From positions 1-64,000 of the forward strand of contig NZ_JAKWBF010000002.1 in assembly GCF_022513585.1 (NCBI RefSeq): a stretch of 64,000 nt of DNA. Direction: 5' to 3'. Source of the stretch: Gordonia gummivorans. GTDB lineage: Bacteria; Actinomycetota; Actinomycetes; Mycobacteriales; Mycobacteriaceae. Positions 17,333 to 28,171 of this stretch are shown here, one piece after another. The position numbers and the translations under genes are program-made. The notes below the pieces were generated by a model. The model had not been told where the DNA came from. It did not search any database and saw only the letters and a list, made by a program, of their open reading frames with translations. Positions within the stretch are counted from its first letter, which is position 1. Each line of letters begins with the position of its first letter.

Positions 17333-19873
17333 TCACTTCCCGTAGCCGGCTCGCTTCAACGCGTCGGCCATGGCGCCCGACGGGGCAGGACGGGTCTCAC
17401 GCCTGCGGTCACCGCCGGACTTGCCCGCTCCCACCTTCTTCGCCCCGGGATCGTTTCTGGACTTGGGGTCGTTCTTGCCAGTCGTTCTCCCAGTCGTATT
17501 GCCACTGCCCGAAGGTCGACGGTCCCGTCCGCCCCCGCCACCTCCACGGCCGCCTCCACCGCCACGACGGTTGTCGGCACCGCGGTTCTCGTCACGACCA
17601 CCACGTCCGCCGTGCCCGCCCTGTCCGGCCGCCTCGTGATCGTCGTCGAGACGAAGTGAGAGACCGATGCGCTGGCGCGCCACGTCGACCTCCATCACCT
17701 TCACCTTGACGACGTCGCCCGACTTGACCACCTCTCGCGGATCGGAGACGAATCGATGCGCCATGGCAGAGACGTGCACCAGACCGTCCTGGTGCACACC
17801 GACATCCACGAACGCGCCGAAGGCCGCCACGTTGGTGACCTGACCTTCGAGAATCATGCCCGGACGCAGATCCGACACCTTCTCGATGCCGGCGGCGAAC
17901 GTCGCGGTGGTGAATTCCGGTCGGGGGTCGCGGCCGGGTTTGTCGAGTTCGGCGATGATGTCGATCACGGTCGGTCGGCCGACGGTGTCGTCGACGAAGT
18001 CGTCCGGACGCAGCCGCGTGAGGGTCGCGGTGTCGCCGATGAGAGTCGACACATCGGTTCCCACCCGTTCGACGATCCGCGCGACCACCGGATACGACTC
18101 GGGATGCACGCTCGACGCGTCGAGCGGATCGTCGCCACCGGGGATACGCAGGAACCCGGCGCACTGCTCGAACGCCTTGGGGCCGAGCCGTGGAACCTTG
18201 CTGAGTTCGGTACGACGCCGGAACGCGCCGTGAGCATCACGGTGCGCGACAAGGGATTCCGCCAGACCGGTGGTGATCCCCGACACCCGTGCGAGCAGCG
18301 GCACCGACGCCGTGTTCACGTCGACACCGACGGCGTTCACCGCATCCTCGACCACCGCTCCCAGCGAGCGGGCCAGCAGGGCCTCGGAGATGTCGTGCTG
18401 GTACTGCCCGACGCCGATCGACTTCGGGTCGATCTTGACGAGTTCGGCCAGTGGATCCTGCAGCCGACGCGCAATCGACACTGCACCACGCAGCGAGACG
18501 TCGAGGTCGGGCAGTTCTTTCGACGCGTAGGCCGACGCCGAGTACACCGAGGCGCCCGCCTCGGACACGACGACACTGATCGGCGGCGCGCTGCCCGCCG
18601 CCTTGATCGCGGCGAGCAGTTCGCCGGCGAGTGCGTCGGTCTCCCGGGACGCGGTTCCGTTGCCGATCGCGATCAGCTCGACCCCGTGCCGGGCGACCAG
18701 CGCACCGAGAACCGCGAGCGCACCGGACCGATCGCGGCGAGGCTCGTGCGGGTAGATGGTGGCGGTCTCGACCACCTTGCCGGTGGCGTTGACCACCGCC
18801 ACTTTCACGCCGGTGCGCAGCCCGGGGTCAAGCCCCATAGTCGTGCGGGCACCCGCCGGTGCCGCGAGAAGCAGATCGCGCAGGTTGGTCGCGAACACGC
18901 CCACCGCGTCGGCCTCGGCGGCCTGCCGCATCCGCATCCTGATGTCGAGGGAGAGCCCGACGAACAGTTTGGTCCGCCAGGCCCAGCGGACGGTGTCGAG
19001 CAGCCAGCGGTCGGCGGCGCGTCCGTGATCGGCGATGTCGAAACGTGCCGCGATCAGCCGTTCGTAGTGCGTCGGACCGGTGGGGCGGCCGGCGGCGTCG
19101 GTCTCGGCGTCCGGATCGGGATCGAGCGTCACCGACAGCACGTCCTCGCGTTCACCACGCAGCACGGCGAGCACTCGGTGCGACGGCAGTGACGTGAACG
19201 GCTCGGAGAAATCGAAGTAGTCGGAGAACTTGGCGCCCGCCGATTCCTTGCCGTCGCGGACCGCGGTGCGCAGCACTCCGCGCTGCCACATCGCCTCGCG
19301 CAGTTCGCCGACCAGATCGGCATCCTCGGCGAAGGTCTCCACGATGATGGCGCGCGCCCCGTCGAGTTGTTCGGTGGTGTAACCGGCCGGGTCGGTGGCG
19401 GCGTCGGCGAGCAGGGCATCGGCCACCGGCTGATGACCGGCCTCCCGCGCGATCTGTGCCTTGGTGCGCCGCTTCGGCTTGTACGGGAGGTAGATGTCCT
19501 CGAGTCGCGCCTTGGTGTCCGCGGCGGCAATCCGCGCGTCGAGTTCGGCGTCGAGCTTCCCCTGCCCTGCAATGGATTCCCGCACCGCGGCGCGTCGCTG
19601 CTCGAGCTCACGCAGATACTCCAACCGCTCGTCGAGCGTACGGAGGGCCACGTCGTCGAGCCCGCCGGTCGCCTCCTTGCGATAGCGCGCGACGAACGGC
19701 ACGGTGGCGCCACCGTCGAGCAGGTCCACAGCCGAACGCACCTGGCCCACGCCGACACCGAGTTCGGTGGCGATGGCCGAGGTGATGCGCGCGTTCACCG
19801 CCTCGGGCGACGGTTGGGTGATCGGGCTGGGTTCGGTGGTCGCGGCCGATGCGGAGGCTTGTGGTTCAGACAC
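17333..19873 (-). CDS. tex: Tex-family S1 RNA-binding transcription accessory protein
   Basis: Tex binds nucleic acid and affects transcription and RNA processing in other bacteria; its exact role here is not known. The 846-residue product has the N-terminal helical Tex domain (about 30-220), a YqgF/RNase H-like domain (GLDPGLRTGVKVAV near 345), helix-hairpin-helix repeats (around 500-580) and an S1 domain (about 670-740). The last 100 residues are a Gly/Arg/Asp-rich, probably disordered tail with RGGGGGRGGGGGG-type repeats, as in RNA-binding proteins. It lies between tsnR and pheS on the same strand. Confidence 0.94.
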   Translation of the reverse strand: MSEPQASASAATTEPSPITQPSPEAVNARITSAIATELGVGVGQVRSAVDLLDGGATVPFVARYRKEATGGLDDVALRTLDERLEYLRELEQRRAAVRESIAGQGKLDAELDARIAAADTKARLEDIYLPYKPKRRTKAQIAREAGHQPVADALLADAATDPAGYTTEQLDGARAIIVETFAEDADLVGELREAMWQRGVLRTAVRDGKESAGAKFSDYFDFSEPFTSLPSHRVLAVLRGEREDVLSVTLDPDPDAETDAAGRPTGPTHYERLIAARFDIADHGRAADRWLLDTVRWAWRTKLFVGLSLDIRMRMRQAAEADAVGVFATNLRDLLLAAPAGARTTMGLDPGLRTGVKVAVVNATGKVVETATIYPHEPRRDRSGALAVLGALVARHGVELIAIGNGTASRETDALAGELLAAIKAAGSAPPISVVVSEAGASVYSASAYASKELPDLDVSLRGAVSIARRLQDPLAELVKIDPKSIGVGQYQHDISEALLARSLGAVVEDAVNAVGVDVNTASVPLLARVSGITTGLAESLVAHRDAHGAFRRRTELSKVPRLGPKAFEQCAGFLRIPGGDDPLDASSVHPESYPVVARIVERVGTDVSTLIGDTATLTRLRPDDFVDDTVGRPTVIDIIAELDKPGRDPRPEFTTATFAAGIEKVSDLRPGMILEGQVTNVAAFGAFVDVGVHQDGLVHVSAMAHRFVSDPREVVKSGDVVKVKVMEVDVARQRIGLSLRLDDDHEAAGQGGHGGRGGRDENRGADNRRGGGGGRGGGGGGRDRRPSGSGNTTGRTTGKNDPKSRNDPGAKKVGAGKSGGDRRRETRPAPSGAMADALKRAGYGK

Positions 19874-19929
19874 GAGAGGCGACCCTACCGGGTGATCCCG
19901 ACAGTGTTGCGCAGCGTTGTCCCGACGCG

Positions 19930-20739
19930 TCAGCCACGGGCGTGTGCGCGGGCACTCTCGTACAGGCAGATCGCCGCTGTCGCAGCGATGTTCAGACTCT
20001 CGGCCCGACCCCGGATCGGAATGGAAACACGATGGTCGGCGGCGTCCTGGACCTGCACGGGAAGTCCGTGAGCCTCGTTTCCGAACAGCCAGGCAGTCGG
20101 CTGGGCCAGCAGCGCATCCGCGTCGTCGAGGACGACCTCACCGTCGGCCGCGGTGGCGAGAATGGTGATGCCGGCCGCGCGAATGGTCTCGAGAGCGTCG
20201 AGTGTCGCGCGCTCACGCACGATCGGCAGGTGAAAGACGCTGCCGGCGCTCGATCGCACACACTTGCCGTTGTGCGGGTCGACCGCGTCGCCGAGCAGCA
20301 CGACGGCGTCGGCACCCATCGCGTCGGCACAGCGGATCAGCGTTCCCGCATTACCCGGCTCTCTGGGTTCGACGGCGATCGCCAGCAGTCGCGGCTCCCG
20401 CGAGAGGACCTCGGCCAGGGAGGTGTCGAGCAACGTGCACACGGCGAAGAGGCCGGGCGGCGTCTCGGTGTCGGAGAGTTTCGCGGCCGCTCGTGCGGTG
20501 ACGGCGACCACCGGGATGTGGTGACCACGCGCCGCGGCGATGATCTCCTGGAATCGGTGCTCGTCATCTTCGGCGACCAGCACCACTTCGGCGCGGTGCG
20601 TGCGCAGTGCGGCGTCGACGGAGTTGGCGCCCTCGACGAGGAAGCGTCCTTCGGCGCGACGCACCGACGCGCGCAGGAGCTTCGCATACGACACGACCCG
20701 CGACGAGCGGTCGGACAACACTTCCGTCATGGAATCCAT
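19930..20739 (-). CDS. tsnR: SpoU/TrmH-family RNA 2'-O-methyltransferase
   Basis: SPOUT methyltransferase acting on rRNA or tRNA. The 269-residue protein has an N-terminal substrate-binding domain (about 10-100) and the SPOUT core with the motifs EPREPGNAGTLIRCADA, LFGNEAHGLP and SIPIRGRAESLNIAAT that form the knotted SAM site. Position after infC-rpmI-rplT is the same as in mycobacteria, where it is called tsnR; the exact nucleotide target cannot be told from sequence. A second ATG 9 nt downstream is an alternative start. Confidence 0.92.
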   Translation of the reverse strand: MDSMTEVLSDRSSRVVSYAKLLRASVRRAEGRFLVEGANSVDAALRTHRAEVVLVAEDDEHRFQEIIAAARGHHIPVVAVTARAAAKLSDTETPPGLFAVCTLLDTSLAEVLSREPRLLAIAVEPREPGNAGTLIRCADAMGADAVVLLGDAVDPHNGKCVRSSAGSVFHLPIVRERATLDALETIRAAGITILATAADGEVVLDDADALLAQPTAWLFGNEAHGLPVQVQDAADHRVSIPIRGRAESLNIAATAAICLYESARAHARG

Positions 20740-20782
20740 TGTCCCCGCTGCGTCACGGGTCGGTTGTCGCTCGGAACCTGAA

Positions 20783-21163
20783 TCAGGCAGCCGGAGCGTT
20801 CACGTCGGCGGGGAGCGCCTTGCGGGCAACCTCGACCAGACCGGTGAAGGCCTCCGGGTCGGTGACCGCGATGTCGGCGAGAACCTTGCGGTCCACCTCG
20901 ACACCGGCGGCCTTCAGGCCCTGGATGAAGCGGTTGTAGGTGATGTCGTTGGCGCGGGCCGCGGCGTTGATACGCGCGATCCACAGCTTGCGGAACTCAC
21001 CCTTGCGGGCGCGACGGTCCCGGTAGGCGTAGGTCATCGAGTGGAGCTGCTGCTCCTTGGCCTTGCGGTACAGACGCGAACGCTGTCCGCGGTAGCCCTT
21101 GGATGCCTCGAGCGTCGAACGACGCTTCTTCTGGGCGTTGACGGCCCTTTTCACGCGTGCCAT
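20783..21163 (-). CDS. rplT: 50S ribosomal protein L20
   Basis: Ribosomal protein needed for early assembly of the large subunit. The 126-residue product has the typical start [15 protein letters not shown] and the conserved [16 protein letters not shown] and [18 protein letters not shown] segments. It is the third gene of infC-rpmI-rplT; in Firmicutes and enterobacteria L20 represses this operon by binding its mRNA. Confidence 0.98.
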   Translation of the reverse strand: MARVKRAVNAQKKRRSTLEASKGYRGQRSRLYRKAKEQQLHSMTYAYRDRRARKGEFRKLWIARINAAARANDITYNRFIQGLKAAGVEVDRKVLADIAVTDPEAFTGLVEVARKALPADVNAPAA

Positions 21164-21230
21164 GTGTCAGATCCTTCAGTCGTCAGTGGGTGACCCGGGT
21201 GCGGTCGGCGTACGGCGCCCGGGAGGGCAA

Positions 21231-21425
21231 TCAGCGGTTGAGCAGCCGCTTGATGCGCGGGGTGTCGTTCTCGCTCACCACGGCGACACCGTCGAGACGA
21301 CGGGTGCGGCGAGAGGACTTGTGCTCCAGCAGGTGGCGACGGTTGGCCTTCTGGCGCACGATCTTTCCGCTACCGGTGACCTTGAATCGCTTCGCGGTTC
21401 CCTTGTGGGTTTTGCTCTTGGGCAT
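21231..21425 (-). CDS. rpmI: 50S ribosomal protein L35
   Basis: A 64-residue basic ribosomal protein with the family start [20 protein letters not shown] and a conserved [14 protein letters not shown] segment. It lies between infC (122-bp structured gap) and rplT (67-bp gap). Confidence 0.98.
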   Translation of the reverse strand: MPKSKTHKGTAKRFKVTGSGKIVRQKANRRHLLEHKSSRRTRRLDGVAVVSENDTPRIKRLLNR

Positions 21426-21442
21426 GTTCTTCCTTCATTCGG

Positions 21443-21523
21443 GCGAATCGCACCGCCGGACCGGTGCGGGTCCGGTGCTGCGATTCGCGTGTCGTTCGGT
21501 CGGTGCCCGCGGTCATCCGCGGG
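21443..21523 (-). promoter_or_regulatory. Two hairpins in the infC-rpmI gap
   Basis: GCGAATCGCA (21443-21452) pairs with TGCGATTCGC (21479-21488), with further inner pairing (CGGACC/GGTCCG). A second hairpin CCCGCGG-TCAT-CCGCGGG (21506-21523) lies 25 nt after the infC stop. Neither is followed by a T-run, so they look like mRNA processing, stability or control elements rather than full terminators; L20 autoregulation is a possibility. Confidence 0.5.
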
Positions 21524-21547
21524 TGGCCGACCCAGCTCTTTCTCGGC

Positions 21548-22135
<588 letters not shown>

Positions 22136-22441
22136 GGGGCCTCCTTGATCAGGTTTATATGTCGGTGGCCGCCGCGATCATCACTGGGCGCAACTGGCGC
22201 GCCGCTCTCAGCAGAAGAGCCCCGCGGTGAGTGATCACCGGCAGGGCTCCGTTACCGACCGATTCACCGACTTACGTCGATCGCCGAACCGCAGGCAGCA
22301 CCACATGGGTGACACGTGCGACCTGTCGGCGTGAACCGGGACCGTGCAACTGCGAGGATTCGCGTCGCGACGGTGGGAGCGGAACTCCACTTGCGACCCC
22401 GGGCAATACCGGGGCGGTCGTGCTATGGGAGTCTATCAGCC
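22136..22441. other. Divergent intergenic region infC/DUF1844
   Basis: A 306-bp gap between divergent genes that must hold the infC operon promoter and leader and the promoter of the plus-strand gene. Visible structures are the leader hairpin at 22217-22249 and a CCCCGG/CCGGGG hairpin at 22397-22414. I see no convincing -35/-10 pair for infC and no extra gene. Confidence 0.6.
22217..22249 (-). promoter_or_regulatory. Leader hairpin upstream of infC
   Basis: On the minus strand GAGCCC (22249-22244) and CGGTGA pair with TCACCG and GGGCTC to give a nearly continuous stem of about 13 bp with a 4-nt loop (ATCA/TGAT). It lies about 80 nt before the infC start. The downstream sequence is only weakly T-rich, so attenuation or protein binding (for example by L20) is more likely than simple termination. 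Confidence 0.5.
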
Positions 22442-22882
22442 ATGACCGGAAACACCTATTCGCCGTCGGACTCCCCCGCTGGTGAGGGGGCTCCCGGCGG
22501 CGAAATGACGGATTTCGATCCAGCCGAATCGAGCATCCCGACAGCGGAATCAGGGAACGTGCGCGACCTCGCCGATATTCCCGCGATCGAGGTCATCACC
22601 AAGGCGATCGTGATGCTGATGAGCTCGTCGGCCGAGAAGCTCGGTCTCGCCGAAGGCGCCGGCGACGAGGACGTCGACCTCGATGAGGCGCGACGCCTGA
22701 TCACCGCGCTGGCCGGATTGGTCGACGCGTCGAAGGCTGATCTCGGCATCCACGCCGCACCGATTCGCGACGGCCTCAAACAGCTCCAGCTCGCCTTCCG
22801 GGAGGCCAGCGCCTACCCGGACGAGCCCGGCGAGGGGCCTGGCGAGAAATTCACCGGACCAGTGCGCGACAGACGCCGCTGA
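22442..22882 (+). CDS. DUF1844 family protein
   Basis: A 146-residue acidic protein. Residues about 45-115 match the DUF1844 family: VITKAIVMLMSSSAEKLGL followed by DLDEARRLITALAGLVDA and a conserved helix near HAAPIRDGLKQLQLAFREA. The first 40 residues are Gly/Ser/Pro/Glu-rich and probably disordered. Function is unknown; in actinobacteria it commonly lies opposite infC, as here. No membrane segment or signal peptide is seen. Confidence 0.85.
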   Translation: MTGNTYSPSDSPAGEGAPGGEMTDFDPAESSIPTAESGNVRDLADIPAIEVITKAIVMLMSSSAEKLGLAEGAGDEDVDLDEARRLITALAGLVDASKADLGIHAAPIRDGLKQLQLAFREASAYPDEPGEGPGEKFTGPVRDRRR

Positions 22883-22911
22883 CCCGGTTCGAATCGCCGT
22901 ACGCTGGGTGC

Positions 22912-23232
22912 ATGAGCACTCCGGGCGCACCCGATCAGGATCCGATCGTCGTCGACGGCGAAGTCGTCGGCGAACCGTCGCCGGGCAGGTCCCCGGCGAC
23001 GACGGGTGACGTATTCATCCCGCCGCTCCCCGACCCCGACTACACCGACGCCGGGGTCCCGACCTTCGACTTTGTCCGCGACAAGATCGAGAAGCGGATC
23101 GGCACCGCGATCGGGTCACAGGAGCTCGCCGAGGAGACACCGGAAGGCCAACAGGCCGACGAGATGATGCGCAAACGCGACGAGGCGGCCAAGAAGCGGC
23201 TCGACGAGATCCGCAAGTCGATGGGTTCCTGA
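22912..23232 (+). CDS. Small conserved-type hypothetical protein
   Basis: A 106-residue acidic protein that I do not recognise. The first 45 residues are Pro/Gly/Asp-rich and probably unstructured; the rest reads PTFDFVRDKIEKRIGTAIGS followed by a long charged helix with EMMRKRDEAAKKRLDEIRKS. It starts 29 bp after the DUF1844 gene on the same strand, so the two probably form one transcript. A hairpin at 23237-23273 ends the unit. Confidence 0.7.
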   Translation: MSTPGAPDQDPIVVDGEVVGEPSPGRSPATTGDVFIPPLPDPDYTDAGVPTFDFVRDKIEKRIGTAIGSQELAEETPEGQQADEMMRKRDEAAKKRLDEIRKSMGS

Positions 23233-23236
23233 ATCC

Positions 23237-23273
23237 GCTCGCGATTCTCCCGTTTGCGCAAAGCATCGCGAGC
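23237..23273. terminator. Hairpin between convergent genes
   Basis: GCTCGCGAT (23237-23245) and ATCGCGAGC (23265-23273) form a perfect 9-bp inverted repeat with a 19-nt loop, placed between the plus-strand gene ending at 23232 and uvrA ending at 23304. There is no T-run; it is a candidate bidirectional terminator by position. Confidence 0.45.
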
Positions 23274-23303
23274 CGATGGGAGACACGCGAGCGTCTGCGT
23301 CGC

Positions 23304-26186
<2,883 letters not shown>

Positions 26187-26286
26187 TGCTGTCCTAACGT
26201 TCATTCTCGATGTCGGTCCCACCCGGCGAGGGCTGCCACAACGGGCGTGACCGGCAGGTTCGTGCGCGCACGACGCACGCGCTCGC

Positions 26287-26309
26287 ACAGTATCGGCAGC
26301 CACCGACAA
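26287..26309 (-). promoter_or_regulatory. PafBC-type DNA-damage promoter of uvrA
   Basis: On the minus strand TTGTCGGTG (26309-26301), 8 nt, TACTGT (26292-26287). This matches fully the motif described for the LexA-independent mycobacterial damage response (TTGTCRGTG-N8-TANNNT) controlled by PafBC. It would start transcription about 95 nt before the uvrA start codon. Confidence 0.8.
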
Positions 26310-26467
26310 GTTCGGGCGCAGCAGTTCCCACGGACGCTTTCCGCCGGGTGCGCACAGGTATCGGGGCCAGTCATCCACGATACTCGCGACCTGCGCGGGC
26401 GCCGATCTCCCGAGCGCGCAGGCCGGAGTTGCCGCCACAATCGGCACCCACTCCTAGAGTGGTCTGC

Positions 26468-27148
26468 ATGACAGCAGCAGCCCCCATCTCCGACACCTAT
26501 ACCGGCGACCTGTCCGAGTCGAAGACCCCACAACGCCGGACGCTGAACTCGGCGACCATCGTCAAACTCTCTGTCGGCCCGATGGACAACAACGTCTACG
26601 TGGTGACCTCGCGCGCGACCGGTGACCAGCTGATCATCGACGCTGCCAACGACGGCGACACCATCGCCGCCCTACTCGAGCAGCTACCCGGCACTCCCGC
26701 GCTCATCTTCACGACACACCAGCATTTCGACCATTGGCAGGCGCTCGAGCAGGTCGCCGAAGCCACCGGTGTACCCACCGCGGCCGGACGCCTCGACGCA
26801 GCCGAACTACCTGTGACGCCGGACCGCCTCATCGACGACGGCGACGTAGTCACCGTCGGCGATCTCTCGTTCGACGCGATCCATCTCGTCGGTCACACCC
26901 CCGGATCGATCGCGCTCGCCCTCACCGACGGCGACACCGTGCACTTGTTCACGGGAGACTCACTTTTTCCCGGCGGCGTCGGAAAAACATGGCAACCCGG
27001 TGACTTCGACACCCTCATCGACGACGTCAGCACCAAGATCTTCGACCGCTACCCCGACTCCACCGTCGTCTATCCCGGACATGGCAAAGACACGACGCTG
27101 GGCGCCGAACGCGGCTCACTGCCGGAGTGGCGCGAGCGGGGCTGGTGA
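26468..27148 (+). CDS. Metallo-beta-lactamase-fold hydrolase
   Basis: A 226-residue MBL-fold protein of the glyoxalase II-like group. The metal-binding HxHxDH motif is TTHQHFDHW (about 79-87), with further ligands in HLVGHTPGS (His near 141), FTGDSLF (Asp near 161) and YPGHGKDT (His near 203). The substrate is unknown. The divergent position next to uvrA is conserved in M. tuberculosis (Rv1637c/Rv1638). A TAGAGT box ends 7 nt before ATG 26468, suggesting a leaderless transcript; the longer frame to 26210 has no support. Confidence 0.92.
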   Translation: MTAAAPISDTYTGDLSESKTPQRRTLNSATIVKLSVGPMDNNVYVVTSRATGDQLIIDAANDGDTIAALLEQLPGTPALIFTTHQHFDHWQALEQVAEATGVPTAAGRLDAAELPVTPDRLIDDGDVVTVGDLSFDAIHLVGHTPGSIALALTDGDTVHLFTGDSLFPGGVGKTWQPGDFDTLIDDVSTKIFDRYPDSTVVYPGHGKDTTLGAERGSLPEWRERGW

Positions 27149-27169
27149 ATCGGCCGGCACTCGCGACAG

Positions 27170-27229
27170 CTGGAGTCGATTGGGAGAAGGCGAGTGCTGC
27201 AGCACTCGCTTTCTCCACTTCGACTCCAG
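27170..27229. repeat. Palindromic repeat, family 2 (copy 1)
   Basis: A 60-bp inverted repeat centred on the perfect 20-mer GCGAGTGCTGCAGCACTCGC (27190-27209), with outer arms TGGAGTCGA/TCGACTCCA-like and GGGAGAA/TTCTCC. The core also occurs at 47046-47065. It follows the MBL gene by 20 bp and may act as a transcription terminator or be a mobile palindromic element. Confidence 0.75.
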
Positions 27230-27363
27230 TTCTGGCCGAACCAACAACTCGCAAAGTCCGACTACAGAAAGGGGAGGCGCGCCCACGCGTGGCCTGCTTG
27301 TCTGTAGTGACCCGGTGGCCGCAAAGAGCGACCCGCGTTAGACCCCGACACGACAGGCCAGCC

Positions 27364-27684
27364 ATGAAGCGCATCAGCACAATAGTTCTCGCCACCGTCA
27401 CGGTTGGCGCCGCCATCGTCACCGGCACTGCCCACGCGGCCCCAGCGTCAGTGCAGCGCGAAGACGGACCGTGCTATCCCTACGAGACGGAGTCTGCGGA
27501 CGGCAAGCTGTACTGCTCGCATGAGAACGGGGTGTGGACCAGCAAGGCGCTATCCACCGCACCAAAGGTGTCGGTCGGCTCCCCTTGCCCCAAGCTGGGA
27601 GCTCGAGCCAGGGCACGCGAGAACCACGGCATCGTCGAATGTCAGCAGACCGAGCAAGGGCTCCGGTGGAGGAATATTCGATGA
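27364..27684 (+). CDS. Small secreted protein, tandem paralogue 1
   Basis: A 106-residue precursor with a clear Sec signal peptide: MKRIS, a hydrophobic core (TIVLATVTVGAAIVTG) and an AHA/AAP-type cleavage site near residue 24-26. The mature part of about 80 residues has SVQREDGPCYPY, SADGKLYCS and PCPKLGARARARE, with four cysteines that could form two disulfides. I do not recognise the family. The start ATG 27364 is set by the signal peptide. The next gene overlaps by 4 bp and encodes a paralogue. Confidence 0.75.
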   Translation: MKRISTIVLATVTVGAAIVTGTAHAAPASVQREDGPCYPYETESADGKLYCSHENGVWTSKALSTAPKVSVGSPCPKLGARARARENHGIVECQQTEQGLRWRNIR

Positions 27685-28016
27685 AGAAGGCAGTCACGGG
27701 GCTCGCTCTTACAGCAGCCGCCATCGGACTACTCGGAGCGGCCGGAGAAGCGGGCGCGAAACCATCGTCGGTGCAGCGTGAGGGCGGTCCTTGTTACGAC
27801 CACGAGCGCGGCATGGACTCCGCCGACGGCAAGCTCTATTGCTCTGCCGTCGGAATGGGTAACCACTGGACGACCAAGAAGACTCACTGGCCGACGATCA
27901 CGACATCGCAACTGAACACACCGTGCCCCAAGCTCGGCGCGCGTGCGCGCGTCTACGCAACCGACGGCGTCGCGATATGCCTCCAGACACCCCAGGGCCT
28001 GCGCTGGCGATGGTAG
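27681..28016 (+). CDS. Small secreted protein, tandem paralogue 2
   Basis: A 111-residue precursor paralogous to the preceding gene: signal peptide MKKAVTGLALTAAAIGLLG ending near AGEAGA, then SVQREGGPCYDH, SADGKLYCS, PCPKLGARARVY and a C-terminal LQTPQGLRWRW, with the same cysteine pattern. It starts at ATG 27681 inside the stop of the first gene (ATGA), with a strong GGAGGAAT site 7 nt upstream, so both products are probably made together. Unknown function; no homologue recalled. Confidence 0.78.
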   Translation: MKKAVTGLALTAAAIGLLGAAGEAGAKPSSVQREGGPCYDHERGMDSADGKLYCSAVGMGNHWTTKKTHWPTITTSQLNTPCPKLGARARVYATDGVAICLQTPQGLRWRW

Positions 28017-28171
28017 GAGTTCCACGCCTGCGACGACCGTCCTCCTCGCACGCCACTCACCAGCGATCCGGACGGCCCGCTGCGACGAACAGGTAGCGTG
28101 GACAAAGCCAAGAAGTGCGCACCAGCAGGAATTCGAACAACACAACCCCGACACCAGAAGGTCGTGACCGA

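Noticed and set aside
26187..26467. A LexA (SOS) box for uvrA
   Set aside because: No TCGAAC-N4-GTTCGA-like sequence is present; the PafBC-type motif explains damage control better.
27170..27229. Ends of an insertion sequence
   Set aside because: There is no transposase frame or flanking target duplication; the palindrome is self-contained.
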